From Onchidella celtica (lineage: Eukaryota > Mollusca > Gastropoda > Systellommatophora > Onchidiidae), in assembly GCA_963931925.1 (NCBI GenBank), contig OZ007571.1, positions 10,986,474 to 11,050,473 on the forward strand: a stretch of 64,000 bases of DNA. The letters run 5' to 3'. A program made the translations under genes and the position numbers. Under the pieces are notes generated by a model that was not told where the DNA came from, searched no databases, and was given only the letters and a program-made list of their open reading frames with translations. Of this stretch, positions 22,871 through 35,649 are shown one piece after another (the stretch's first letter is position 1; each line of letters begins with the position of its first letter).

Positions 22871-23468
22871 GTCGTATTTCAACTTTGTTCTCATCCTCAC
22901 TGATCAACGACCATCAACAACATTACTGTTGCCGTGTGAATAAAACATCTCCCCATCTGTATTACCACCAAAACTACCACCTCCTCAGTCTAAAGCCTGA
23001 CAAGTGAAACATTTTCACCTCTGCATGTGCAGCTTAATCTGCAGACTGTGGCGTTTCTCTCCAATGACTATGTCCACAGCAATAATAATCATAAGACACT
23101 GACAAGTCTCCACAGTGTGAACACTAACAACGAAAACAATTACCTGTTACACATAAAAAAAATGAACAAACTCGTTGTCTTTGAATCATAACGAAAGCAT
23201 CTTATTCACTGTAATTCAATTGCGTAGTAATCAACAAATAGTTTCATTGCTGAGAAAGAAAAAAAACAAACATAATAAAATAGGCACCTGAGAGAACAAC
23301 AGTAGAAATATAATAGCAAGCATAATGATCATAATAACACTTGTATTGCACTTAAAAATATCATAAAACATTACAGTGGTATACTACATGATAGAACAAC
23401 ATTAAGGATAAACTCTGGTATTATAGCAAGGATTTAAAATGTACATGTACATGCATTATTGACAAATA

Positions 23469-23663
23469 ATGTTCACATTTTCTATTCTTGTTGTCTGTTT
23501 GTCTATTTGCTTTGCTTTTGATGAAAGAAAAAAATGTCAAGCATTCAGTCTCAAGGGCTTTGCAATCAATATCTGCCAACTACCTTATGAAATGAAGCAG
23601 GGCACCTTGTCCTGCCAGGATGTACTGGAGAATGCATATTGTTTGGCTAATTTTCCTAGATAA
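23469..23663 (+). CDS. Small ORF with signal-peptide-like N-terminus and four cysteines (weak)
   Basis: Encodes 64 aa. Residues 1-17 are strongly hydrophobic (FTFSILVVCLSICFAF) and would suit a signal peptide. The rest has four Cys in the spacing C-x12-C-x12-C-x8-C. An in-frame TGA lies just upstream, so the frame is closed. I do not recognise the peptide. The opposite strand also carries a short splice-flanked frame here (23574-23619), so this may be chance. Confidence 0.15.
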   Translation: MFTFSILVVCLSICFAFDERKKCQAFSLKGFAINICQLPYEMKQGTLSCQDVLENAYCLANFPR

Positions 23664-23665
23664 AA

Positions 23666-23694
23666 GGGGGTGGGGTGGGGTGGGGTGGGGTGGG
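23666..23694 (+). repeat. (GGGGT)n tract
   Basis: Five to six GGGGT units in a row, able to form a G-quadruplex on the plus strand. Confidence 0.8.
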
Positions 23695-23906
23695 AGTATG
23701 AGCCTAAGAAGAAAAACCTGCTGCAAGTGGCAAACATAATCGTTCTGCTTTATCCTTTATCTGACATTTCCCACTATAGAATAAATAAAAAAGACTCTAC
23801 AAAGGTGTGCACCAAACATACATGACAGTATACTATAAGCGTTCCTCTATTTCGTTTCCTCTAATACAAATACACCACGCACCCATCTCGTTTCCTCTGT
23901 CCGTCC

Positions 23907-23964
23907 AGTTTCTCTCTTTCATACCTAAGCCTTGCAGTTTCTCTCTTTCATACCTAAGCCTTGC
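23907..23964. repeat. Exact tandem duplication of a 29-base unit
   Basis: The two units 23907-23935 and 23936-23964 are identical. They lie in a C/T-rich stretch and are followed by A-rich runs. Confidence 0.85.
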
Positions 23965-25066
23965 AAAAAAAAAAAACACAAAAAAAAAAAAAAAAACGGC
24001 ATAACCACCATGTAACATATTCATTCATCCAAGACTTCCTTTGTTCTCTCTTTTTCCATGTGAAAATGAAGATTCACCCAAATTTGTATGTCTCTCCCGG
24101 CCCTTTGCCACCTTGCTGTTTCTCTCTCTCTCTGGCCCTCACACATCATATCCGCCATGCTTCCATCCAAAACAATATGCTTATCTTTGGGCTCTTAATT
24201 TCCCTTCTACCATACAAATCCATACAAATTTCTAGACTCTGTCTCTCTCTCTTATACAGATGGATCATCACCAACAGTAACATATTTGCATACACTAGGA
24301 GTATGATGCACAGTCACAGAGGCAAAGCCGTTCCTCCACCTAAGACTTGTTCGTTTGTTCGTTTCTCTCTCTCTCTCCAGTTATACAACCCACCCGTCTC
24401 TCTATCACACCCTCACATACAACAGTCACTACTGTTTTCACTTGCGTGAACAATCACAAAAGTCTACAAATTCTCTCTCCCCCCCACCCACAGTAAACTC
24501 TTCAACACTTTTCAAAACCTTTGAACTCCCGACCCGCTTTACCCATTACTTTTCTCTTCCTTGGTCGTTGGCAAACAACATCGCAAGGCTGGGTGGGCTG
24601 ACACAGACGAGTAGCTGTCTACCCGGGTGTACCAAATTTAATATGCACCATCAACCTTAGAGCCAGTGCTAAAATATTGTGTCTTCTTATATTTATCAGG
24701 CCATTACAGTTTAGTTTATACAGTGAGTGCAATAAAATCACAAGGGCCATCCGCAATACCTGTCTTTCTGCTCAAAGGGAGTGGGCGGTTTACTCCAAGC
24801 ATATGAAAATGGTACGTGCGCTTTTCAGTTACTGGGGAGTTACGGTGATGTACTAAACAGTTTAATTTCATATGTTTTCTTGAACAAAAAAGTTGTAGGA
24901 TTACACAGACATGTAGCCTACAAGTATTTAAAAAATCAAATATATTCACCCTCCTCCCCCCCCCCCCCCTCCCCAACCTAATTAGGGTCCCTGAATCTTA
25001 GTTTCATGGTGGATCCGCCACTATATTTGAACATCATTCTTCGAGCAAAATAAAATATTCACAGAC

Positions 25067-25149
25067 TCAAATATTTTCCATTCCTTCTAGGGCTTTCAAG
25101 TCCTGCCCAGGCATTCCTAAGTGTTTGGACACCCAGTCCACAGGCAAAT
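25067..25149 (-). CDS. Candidate last exon of the large unrecognised gene
   Basis: Reads LPVDWVSKHLGMPGQ followed by DLKALEGMENI and a TGA stop, a composition typical of real protein in an AT-rich background. The proposed acceptor ATAG at about 25150 supplies two bases. These fit phase 1 left either by the exon at 27952-28107 or by the candidate exon at 26987-27056. The acceptor has a poor pyrimidine tract, and no clear AATAAA follows. Membership of this gene is inference. Confidence 0.35.
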
Positions 25150-26303
25150 CTATTGCATGTATTGAGTTACAAGTTGTATCCTTTTGGTTTAACTGCCATG
25201 CGCCAACTTATCGCGCAGTCCATGTCTTGGACATGCATCAAATTAAGAAAGCACAGCATAAATAAATTGAACAACTTACAAGACAGATATAACATTGTAC
25301 ATTTCTAGCATTTCAACATTAGATTAAAGTAAAAACAACAACCAAAAACAACATACACACAAAACAAAACAATTAAAAAAAACGCCAAGGGGAATCAAAT
25401 AAGACGTCCGTAGTTCATACTGTGTGGAGCAATGAAAATATGTACATAAGTATATATATATATATACTGAAATTTCATTTTATCTAAAATTGCAACGGTG
25501 TTCTTTGAACTTCTAAATTAGTATTGGCTGTTGCCAGTGTCACTAATCCAGGAAAGCTCCTGGCATCTCTTCAGAAGTTGGCTTCTGTGAGAGATAAGAG
25601 AGTGTTTGGCAAACATACACATAATGAGTTTAATTCTTATCTTAAATAATGCACAGAGGACTTGGCCACAATTGCTTGCATGTACGTGTATTTAGGTGCA
25701 TGTCAAACTGCAAATGGATAGAAAAAAAAAAAGAGAGACTACCATGACGGGAGCCAGTGTCCAAAAATATCGTTGAATCTGCGAGTTGTGCGTCATGAAT
25801 AACGAAACTTCACAGAATGCGCGCACGCCCTATATCTGCATACTGATTGTGCTCGGTTGCGATTGGGTTCAGGAGGTAAGTGGTTGTGACATCAATCAAT
25901 GCATTTGACAAGACCCGACCAGGGCGTTTTCCGGGCCAGGTAAGGCTCATGTCCATACTTAAATTAGATTACGATCGTTCATGATGAATTCATCGCGCAG
26001 GAAAACAATCTATGGATAAATACATGTAATGATGCAACATGACGGATGTGACACTTATTTAGTAATGGACATTCCATGACAGTGTGACAAAATGTCTCTC
26101 ACACCCAGTTTGCTTGATGACCCTGACAAGCATTGCTGACAAAAATCTCGCAGATGATACGCTGGCATGGCTCATATTTTATTAATATGAGGCGTGACAA
26201 AGAAGTTGGTGGATAGGAGTTCATATAAATTTCATTCGTGATTTGTAATGTGATGATAACTCTGCAGGACACGAACGATTATGAATGAAATGAAATGCTC
26301 ATA

Positions 26304-26546
26304 TGACGGCCCAGTGGTTAAAGTGTTTGGCCCCTGCAATGGAAGTCTAAGATTCGAATTCCCTTCGGGGTGAAAGCTAATCAACGAGTAACTTATTTCT
26401 GGCGGTGTTTTAAGGCACTGTTTCGTCGGCAGCCTGGTGAGGACCCAGGCCTTGTCTCTGATAATAGACTCACTGTGCAGAAAAGGTACGTTAAACAACA
26501 CAAAAATAAAACAAAAACGATCAGAAAAAACAACAACAACAACAAC
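26304..26546 (+). mobile_element. tRNA-derived SINE
   Basis: An A box TGGTTAAAGTG (26315-26325) and a B box GATTCGAATTC (26351-26361) form a tRNA-like head. A tRNA-unrelated body follows, ending GGTACGTTAAACAACA and an A-rich tail with CAA repeats. The box spacing and the end word match tRNA-type SINEs described from molluscs. No clear target duplication was found. Confidence 0.7.
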
Positions 26547-26986
26547 GGGCCCCCAATGCACCCAAGAGCACGTGCAGGACAGCCAAATCCCTGGTGCAAT
26601 CGACACCATTCAGCAGTCAGTATTTCATGTCTGCCTCGTCATCAATTCTGCCACCTTCTTTTCCTACTCCTATGGCAAAACAACACAATGGGATAAAGAA
26701 AACAAACAAACAACATCAACATTGGGCCTCGCTGTCTGCAGGCGAATTTATCACTGACATGGAAACACAGCCACGCGACGACCTCGTGGCTTGCACAGCG
26801 CTCTGCTGACCAAAGAATAAATCGTTCTGTGGAGAAGGTTTGTAAACTGTGATAAGCCCCTTTAATTGTCACGTTTCATTGTTCATTGGCTACAAGGAAG
26901 TCCACGGTTTCGGATGGATGCGTAATTTCTTTTTCTTTTCTTAATAATTACCGACTCTGTTTTTTTTATCGTCCCTTTTTCATTAC

Positions 26987-27056
26987 CACCAGACGGATCC
27001 GTCAGGAGTTTAATGTTTACAATGTTTGGCCCCGGAGGCACGATCGGTGTCATTCG
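26987..27056 (-). CDS. Candidate optional exon of the large unrecognised gene
   Basis: A good acceptor (CTAAATTGCTTCAG) precedes 70 bases reading RMTPIVPPGPNIVNI, then KLLTDPSG, followed by a GTAATG donor in phase 1. It would join the exon at 27952-28107 only if that exon used a phase-0 donor three bases earlier in the codon series (AAA before GTTTGT). It would then fit the exon at 25067-25149. This is one of two possible paths and unproved. Confidence 0.2.
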
Positions 27057-27951
27057 CTGAAGCAATTTAGGGGCAATAAAAGATACTGAATGTGTTCACA
27101 CACGGGTATCTATGAAGAATTCAATCAGAAATTCTATTTTCTCAATCAATGGGCGCCATGAGCCTTAATATATTACCCACTTCCCAAGGATGGTTTAATG
27201 ATCATAATGGTCCTAAACCGGTTTATTTAAACAATTAAGTGTAATGACTAATCGCCCAGAAAGATCTAAGTCTTGCCATTGTACTAGGGATATATGGAGA
27301 AAAAACAATGTATTTATGACTGGGACACTGAATTTGGTATCAGTAATTGACTTGTGTTTTTTTTTTTTTTATACTGTTTTTCCACCACAAGAAAACAAAT
27401 GGAATTAACAGAGTTTTAATCTATAGTAATTATAATGTAATCAATTATGATATCTCCTACTAAAAAAAGTTGTGCCTGCCATTTCAACTGATGACACTGA
27501 AACTATCAAAAGCATCACACGAACACGGAATGAGTGTACATCAACCTACTCAAAATGGAAAAATTAATGTATGACTGAGGAGTTGAGATCTCATTCAGTG
27601 GTAGTGAAATAAACAAGTAATGCCCCTGAGCGATTTACTAAGCATTTCTACGACGTCGCATTTTATGAAACTACTTGAAGGAACAAAACATAAATACCGC
27701 TCCAAACATAAATAAATAATAATTATGCTGCTAGAAGTTTTAAAACGAAGTTAAGACTTCTACTAAAGTATTTAAATGCTGGGCTACTGTCATTGATACC
27801 GATTGCAAAGTCTCTACTTGTTATTCAGTGAATCAGCATGAGCAGAATTCTCAGGCTCGTTTCCAAGGCTTGCAAGTTTCCGTTCAGAAGTGGTACTCTT
27901 TTCCTGCGATTCCGGACTGCTCCATTTCATTACAACACAGGATCACTTTAC

Positions 27952-28107
27952 AAACTTTCTGTGCCTGCTTTTCCAGGGACGTCAGCGATGTAGCCCCGCC
28001 CACTGCATTCTTCTCTGGCGTTATCAGAAGGTCGAGGATGTCTTTGGAAGAGAAATACTTCAACTTCGATGGAAATCTCTGTCTGGTGGATGAGGCCGAA
28101 GAAGAGG
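27952..28107 (-). CDS. Second coding exon of the large unrecognised gene
   Basis: A strong acceptor, TTTTCTCTCTCTGCAG, is followed by 156 bases encoding 51 residues, including RFPSKLKYFSSKDILDLLIT and ATSLTSLEKQAQKV. It begins with two bases that complete the codon left open by the exon at 31441-35285, giving ...GTLK-A-SSSASS. The Ser-rich start also continues that exon's composition. The donor GTAAAG is weak; a GTTTGT alternative lies four bases earlier. I do not recognise the KYFSSKDILDLLIT segment, which looks like a short folded helix. Confidence 0.6.
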
Positions 28108-31100
28108 CTGCAGAGAGAGAAAATGGCACATTGATTACAGCATTAGAAAATGATTTTCCGCAGGTTTGGTAATAGAAGCGACAGCTCTAAACCCTTGATA
28201 ACACTCTTCCAAGGTTACTATTTTCCCTGCATTCCTCTTTATCATATATTCCATATCGCTAAAATTCTTATAAATACCACTCTTCGCATTACACCAGGGG
28301 AGATAGGGGACTTGATGGCACTATAAATTATGATCTGAAATGCATTTAAACTGGGTCCTCGAGTCAGAAATACCACGTTAAGGCCCGCCCACCCCCCTCC
28401 CCAATTTGTATTTTGTGGATACCACGAACGCCACTGTATAAAGCAAATGATATGGGGAACAATAATTGGTTTCCTCTTGGGGACCTTCGGCGAAAACTAA
28501 GCTGAGCATGACTCAGAACCCGTTATATATTTAGTAACTTATAAAGACGAAGGCAAAAAACTCCATGCAATCGCCATGATCGTCAGTGGCTTGTTATTTA
28601 TTGTTCGCCGGCAATACGTATCAACGTAAAATTAGGTCTACTCTTTAATCATGTATGACAGACTAGGCCATAGCCTAAATGATGCCATACCCCCCGTCAA
28701 GTGTTGGCGGTAACGGTGTAATTTGAGCCTAATCTGTCCATGAACTGTTTCTACGTCTTTTCTTCTGGAAAAACCAACATTTTCGTATCCTATTCTGTTT
28801 CACTCTTCCATTCACAAAGCACTTCAATCGCTAGACTAGCCGTGCATCACGAATTAGGCGTGACACATCGGGGGAGGCAGACAGAACAAAGAATCTTTGT
28901 GAACCAGAGGTCTTCGATAATTTTAAATGGAAATGAGCTCTTTCAAGAACAGTAATCAATAGATTACGCCTGGTATGGGAATAAATTATGCGCGTTCTGA
29001 GTCATAGAGACCAATGAAACATTGTGGTAATATCATTTAAGCAAGACAACAATTTCTGGTGGTTAGCTGCTCTAGGGTTTGGCTATGTACCCAAAAAAAA
29101 AAAGAAGACTGACAACATGTATGTTACTATTTGTAATAACAACACAAAGTGAGAAATCAGGAGATCCGTTCTACCACACGGACAGAAGCGTGCTGCATAC
29201 ATGCAACACAAAGTTAATTCGAAATGCGCACTTGGAATAAGGCCGTGAAGGAAGAGCGGGGGAAGGGTGGGGAGGAGAGACGACGTGTGAACAAGGGAGC
29301 CGCGCCCGGTAGTCAAAAGCGCCATATTTCTACATCGTTTGAAAAAGCTTCACAGCTTAACCAGTGATTCAAGTTAAACGTACCGAATCGTTCCTGCGAT
29401 ATTGTGAAGTCAAAAGTGAACAGTTTACAACAACACCGCCATGTTATGGAAAAGATCGCATGCACTAGAAACAATATTTTACAGATGACGCCAAAAAAAA
29501 AATAAAAAAATCCATTGTTCCTTGTTCAATTTCCATCTCGCGCTGACCAAAAAACAAAAACAAACTATTTCAGTATTTGGCGTACACTACTGTAGCTCAG
29601 ACAGAAAGGTACAGTAAAAGTTATTTCATTCTATAAAATGTTTGACCCTGACTGACGTACTGGCTTTTCCGTAACACCGCTGAGTAGGCTATTCACTGCG
29701 TTGCCTTTCCAAAAAAATTGTCCGGCTTGAACGACAATGCGGTTGCAATTACTTGATATGCAACCAGTCTTTCACGTACTGCAAGAATGTAAATTATACC
29801 ACTAACACAAACAAAATTTCATTCGCCGTTGGATTACGCCTGTCCAATATGCGCCTCGGAGCTTTGTCTTTCAATACCAATGCTGTTGTTCAGTAGGGCA
29901 CTGGCAAAGGTATATTTATGTTCAGATAAGTCACCATAATGCACTACAGCCATTTTCTAGGCATGCACATGCATCTTAAGTGCAGTGACAACAGCCGTCC
30001 ACGCGTGCATGGGCATTTTAACAGGTAACAGAAAATGGTCCTATTTTCATGCACTCTTTGACAAGAAATTAATATTCCTTAGTCGTGATAATGCACGTTT
30101 GCTCCGCCCGCCCCCCCTCCCCCCCCCCCAAAGAAATTCTTTATAAAGCCCCTACTGCCAGACTTTCGGAATTCTTTAATTGTGGTTGGGTTTTTTTTTT
30201 AAAGAAAAATGACGCACAGATTTCAAGTCTTCATTTGATCATAAGCTCAGCCTAGATCTTAGTTAATGTGCCGAAAACTTAGACTTGTTTAGATTCAATT
30301 GACAATTAATGCAATGTCTAACTTCTGTGATCCTGACTTGCACAGAGAGCAAGGCGTGGAAGCCGCCACGTCATCACGACTAAAAATACCATAACCAGCA
30401 AACCATGGTGAGACAATTTACCACTACATCAAAGCCTACTTTCCCCAACATCAAACACACATGCACACACACGCGCCTTGACACGAGATCAGAACTGCCT
30501 CTCCTTCTCAAATCTTGCAGTAACCTGGAAAACACCAATAACTACTTCCCTTCCAATTTATAAAACACCCACGTCTTCCCCCCCCCCCCCACACACACAC
30601 ACAAAAACCACCCTCAAACATGCCCTGAACAGTTCCAAGCTAAGGATTCCAACGACTACAGAGCATTCACCTACACATAGAGCCACCCTCCCCTTGCTCC
30701 TCAAAAGGTCCCCAGCAATCAAAGCTGGACCGAAATCTCGGATTTATATACAACAATTAGTTGTGCAAAGCGCTAACGCCAGGTTTGGAATGTGTCTTTT
30801 CTGATGCAAATCCTCAGGATTTCCCGCTCTAAGCTGAAAGTTTCCTGCTCGCCTTCTTTTGACATGAAAAGAACTCTCCTCTTAACTTCCCCTGAATTAT
30901 CCAAGCGCACTGCTTTAAAGTTCCGACCATGTTCATCTGTTGGTCTTTCCTTCACTAACATAAATAATCATTTATTCCTTCTTCTGATTTACTAGGACAC
31001 GTACGAATTGTACTATTTTACATAACTTTTAGATTGCAGATCCACGAGACGAGTGTATCAATCTGACTGTTCCTTCTCAGGTGGACGCTAAGTTTTAACC

Positions 31101-31440
31101 AACTGCGTGCTATCACATTTGCTTTGTCTAAAGAAAACGTGCTCCGACCGAACAAAGAAAAACTGGCAAGTTTAAGTGTTGATATTGTGCTATCAGTATT
31201 TCCCGGGTCTTTTCTAGGTGTTAAGTGGTCATTCATCATGGGGTCAGGTACGTGATGAAGCGGCTGGAAATAGTCTTGCTAAAACAGTAATGTTGATACG
31301 ATCTGTTTTCTATCTATGGGACAACTCGTGGATCTTACACTGTTGGGCTGGCAATAACATCAAATGGGACATGAACAATCTAGTCTTTGCGGCAAGAGAA
31401 CCCTGAACATCAAAGCTGAATTCATTAAACACGATCTTAC
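28108..31440 (-). other. Intron of the large unrecognised gene; no other gene seen
   Basis: Bounded by the GTAAGA donor at 31440 and the acceptor at 28108. It contains C-rich runs (30110-30130, 30577-30590) followed by a short CA repeat. No nested coding block was recognised. Confidence 0.5.
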
Positions 31441-34400
31441 CTTTTAATGTTCCTTCTTGTTGACTTTTACTGCCCTCTCCACTCAAGTTTGCTGTGTATC
31501 CACTGTAGCTCAATCTTGACCCAAATTCCGAATCCCCGCTGTTGTTTAATCTGTCCTTTTCACAAAACTCGTTGGTTCTCTTGTCACGGCGAAACACCGC
31601 ACTGTTGTTGCTGCTGTTGTTATACTTGCAGTTGTCATCAACAACTACTCCAAACGGAGGTTTCACACTGTCAGGGCTGAAATCAAAGTAATCACTACGA
31701 TCCACATTGGTCGCTGTAGCATCAGAATTAAATGAATTCAAACTGTCGTTGCTGAAGTTTTTCTCAGAAAAATTATCTTTGTACCCCGAGTTCACATATG
31801 AGCCGTTGTGACTTATATACAAATTGTGGTTATTTTCACATAACGATGACCGTTTGTCTGTGTAATTAAAGTAATCATATACACCATCTCCTGACATCCG
31901 CCGATTTGGCGTACTTCCACCCGAGGCTGAACTAGATACAGCTCTTTTGTTGGAACTGTGGTGGTCAGAAAAGTCATTTGATCTATTACTTCGCTCCAGC
32001 TCCACTGACCGACTACCACCTCTGGAACTACATGACATAGCTTCACTATAGGCACTGGAAGAGTCACTGATAAAGCTGCCCATTGGCAAGGGCTGGCTAT
32101 CAAACCCTGCATATAATTTACGACGTGGTCGACCTAAAGACGGCGGACCCCTTCTGAGGTCCTGCCAGTAGGGATCATCTTCAAAGAACGTGATGGATCC
32201 CGACTGGGGAGATCTGGGTGCCCCACTGGTATAGGAATGGCTCCTAGAGACGTCGGAGTCGGCAGATATTTGCCGCTGGACTAGCCGTGCTTCTGGCAAT
32301 GTGTTAGAATGTTTGGGAGTTTGTAGACCCCGAGACGGGGGTGTGGACTGGCTTCTTTTGTGATCATTTTTCGTACTGCCTTTTACTTCTCGCCGCTTGC
32401 TAGAAGACTTGGAGCTCCCTTTGTTGTTTCTACCACGACGTGCCTGACGCTGGGCCAGGTTGGGATAGCCATACTCCACTCCACACCCATAACAATGGAA
32501 CATGTTCAAAGGTCTCGACACTTTAGGCGACTTTCCTTTATTAGGCAAAGAGTTACTTTTGCCCGTGCTTCTTCTATTCCTAGAATTCTCCACAGGAATG
32601 ACTTCGGGTCGAGTGTAGGGAGATTTACGCGACCACTGGCGTATCTGTACTCGTGGTGAGGATCTGTGTATGTCATCACCAAACCGCGGGCTGCTCCCCG
32701 CAGAGCTGTCGCTCGCTCGAAAACTGGTGTTGTTGGCTGTATAAAAGCTGGTATCGCCTGAAATACTGTCGTAATTGTCAGAATATCTGTTAACGCTTAG
32801 CAAATGAGGCGCAGGCGGGGAGTAGTTCAAGTCTTTGCTCTCACGCCATTGTGGCTTTGTTTCCCTCATGGTCAGTACTGGCGACGGGCTTGCCTTCTCA
32901 GGCTCTGTACTCTGACAAGAGTAGAAGCTGCCAAAAGATGAGTTTAAACGTCCACTAGAAAAACTTGATCCACGAGGTCGTCGGCGCAACGAATCTGGAG
33001 TCATCTGGAATTGGGGAGAGCCCATATTTTCAGAATTGCTTAAGTTTTTATCATTCTGGCTATTCAAGATTGGAGACTGGTCTCCGAAGTCTGTGTCATC
33101 AATATCACACCTTAAATCTGAAATACTTGACGTTGCCAACATAAATGAGCGCCTTTTTATGGTATTTAATTGTTCTTCGCTGTCTTCTCTTGGTATCTGT
33201 GTTGGTCTGAGAGTATTTTGATCTGCTGCCGTTAGACTTCTCTCTTCCTCACGGAAGCATACTTTGCTGGAATTTTGCGAAATGTCATGCTGTTTGACGT
33301 TGAAACTTTCATCCTTCATCGGCATTTCCGAGGTTGAATATTGATTTCTAACAGCCATGAGTTCATTATAATCCTCTTCTAACAGCCAAACATCTGCAAT
33401 ACTTGTAGTTGCTAACCTAAACGATCGCCTTTTGACTGGGCTTCTAACAAGTTCCTCCGACAGTTTTGACGTATCATCAGGGGCCCAATCCGTTGTCGCT
33501 TCCTGCGCATCTCTTCCATTTATGTAGTGTGTTTGCGTTGGTTGATGTGAATTATCATAATTATCAATGTTTATATGTTTCTTCTCAGAATGACCCCCTG
33601 ATTCAGTTCGACTGACGATAGCTTTGGAATCAAACTCTCGCCCGCGCAAACCAATTTGATTGTACAAGTCTTCAACACTATGCATTCCTTCAGGGGCATT
33701 AGTTGGCGTACTGACCTCTCGTATATCCTCACTGTTGAGCTGCAAACGTTCCACAGAGTTGGTTAAATCCGACATGCTCGCGTATCCCTGTGTGGCCAAT
33801 CTCATGGAATTACGTTTCCATGGAGACTTGAATTCACAGGTCTGATCTGGGTACATTTCAGTGTTATCCAGCAGCTGGGGCACATTCCTCTGAATATTAT
33901 AGTTGCGGTCTGCACAGGATTTTGATGCTGCGTTTTGGATTGTGCTTTGTGGCGACATGAACTCGGACTTGTCTCTGCACATGCTCTTGTGATCTACATG
34001 CGCATCTCTCCGCACTGGAATTGTGTCTCTGATTATATGACTAGGATAGGCTGCCCTGGGTTCGGTGTTAGCTTCCTCCATTTTGTTGCTACCAACAGTT
34101 TTTATCCAACGCCGACGATTGATTTCATCACCTTTCCTCGTTGGCACTGTTCCCGTGTTATTGACACGTAGTTCTGATGTAAACTCGCGATCTGACCCAA
34201 TTCCACTATCGCTTCTGCGACTGCTGGCATTGCTAGAAGTGTGACGATGCGCGGGACTAACGGATGAGGTGACAGTACTGTTGTCACTATTAATGGCTTG
34301 GCGTATCTGAGTACTGTACATACTGCGTGCCTGCGTCAGATCATGCTGTCTTAGAATGTCTGTGGAACAGTGAGAATCACTGGGATTTGGCGACCACGAC

Positions 34401-35285
34401 CCTTCCTCTTCCGCATCAAAAGGTTTATAGAGAGGTGATTGGAATATCAGCTGTTGACTTTCAGTAAGATTTGGATCTATCGTAGAACTCTGTTCCTGAC
34501 AAGCGTCATGGAAGACATCACTGGAATCCGTTGAAGGGCACGGGGACAGTTCTGTTTCATCGCTGTAGTCACTGGTGTTTTTACTCGATGTACACTCAGG
34601 GCTGCGCACGGTATGTAAATCCGTACGAGACTCAACATGTCCTTGAATGCAAGAGCCAGGCTCGTTTTGGTACTGGTTGGGGGTGTCACTGGACACGCTG
34701 CTGGGGTTCCTGGCTAATGAAGGCGAGGAATTGTTTGAGTCACGAGCACGTACAAAGTGTTTAGGTCCAAGTCGTGGAGATGAAGTAAGTGGTCTTTTGT
34801 CCTCCACCCTCCGATTCCGAGGCTGCCATTTTGCTTTCTGAGTATCGCCCAACTCCGGACTTGGTCTGGTAACAGTTACAAATTCTGGAGAATCCGAGAT
34901 GAGAGAAGGACGGCCACGTGCCAGTTCAGATTGTGGCCTTTGTGGTCCTCCCAGATTCGGTGTTAAGCACCGCAAGGGCTGCTTACGTGATTGGGTTATA
35001 GGTTCCGCCGCTTCCGATTTAGGTCTACGAATCACTCGCAATGAACTGAACTTGTCACTTTGTCCCGATCGTCCTTTGGACTCCACCGAGGTATCTGATT
35101 CAATGGTGGCTAGTGGAGCCACAGGTGACCTATCTTCTGGTGATAATGGCACAGACGATGGAGTGACTGGACGAACTTTAGACGGGGGTGTGTATCCATG
35201 GATAGTACGCGACTTGACATAGTGCACAACCCGTCGACGCTCCATCATGGATGGTTAGGCACGTGTTGGTTCATTCAGACATGTT
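31441..35285 (-). CDS. Large exon of an unrecognised Ser/Asn/Arg-rich, mostly disordered protein
   Basis: The coding part is 31441-35248, 1269 residues plus one base, starting [20 protein letters not shown]. An in-frame TAA lies three codons upstream of the ATG. An acceptor (TTACTATTTCAG) at 35286 shows that a 5' non-coding exon lies upstream. Visible parts: three copies of KR[RN]S[FM]xLAT at residues 478-486, 606-614 and 698-706; DSGIGS at 347-352, a canonical beta-TrCP phosphodegron pattern; [12 protein letters not shown] at 919-930, the only Cxx[14 protein letters not shown] at 1019-1031; many SP and RRxS sites. No signal peptide, membrane segment or catalytic domain. The exon ends in phase 1 at GTAAGA (31440). 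Inference: a phosphoregulated cytoplasmic scaffold or cytoskeletal adaptor. I could not assign a family. Confidence 0.85.
35271..35282 (-). promoter_or_regulatory. Three-codon upstream ORF in the 5' UTR
   Basis: ATGTCTGAATGA (Met-Ser-Glu-stop) lies between the splice acceptor and the main start of the large protein. It could dampen initiation, as short uORFs often do. No function is proved. Confidence 0.4.
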
Positions 35286-35370
35286 CTGAAATAGTAACGG
35301 AAAATAACTGCTGGTTAATGTGGGGGCAAATCAGTGTAGTCCGCTGCACAGTCAAACAATCAATCAAACA

Positions 35371-35604
<234 letters not shown>

Positions 35605-35649
35605 CACACACATACACGCACACATACACACATATATACATACATATTC

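Noticed and set aside
23574-23619. Minus-strand mini-exon reading YILAGQGALLHFIR with AG and GT borders
   Set aside because: Its phase does not connect well to neighbouring exons, and it lies beyond the proposed stop of the large gene.
24716-24790. Minus-strand block ending in GIADGPCDFIALTV and a stop, with an AG border
   Set aside because: It needs phase 2, which no upstream donor supplies.
31018-31239. Minus-strand frame just past the large exon
   Set aside because: It lies inside the intron after the GTAAGA donor and shows no acceptor in matching phase.
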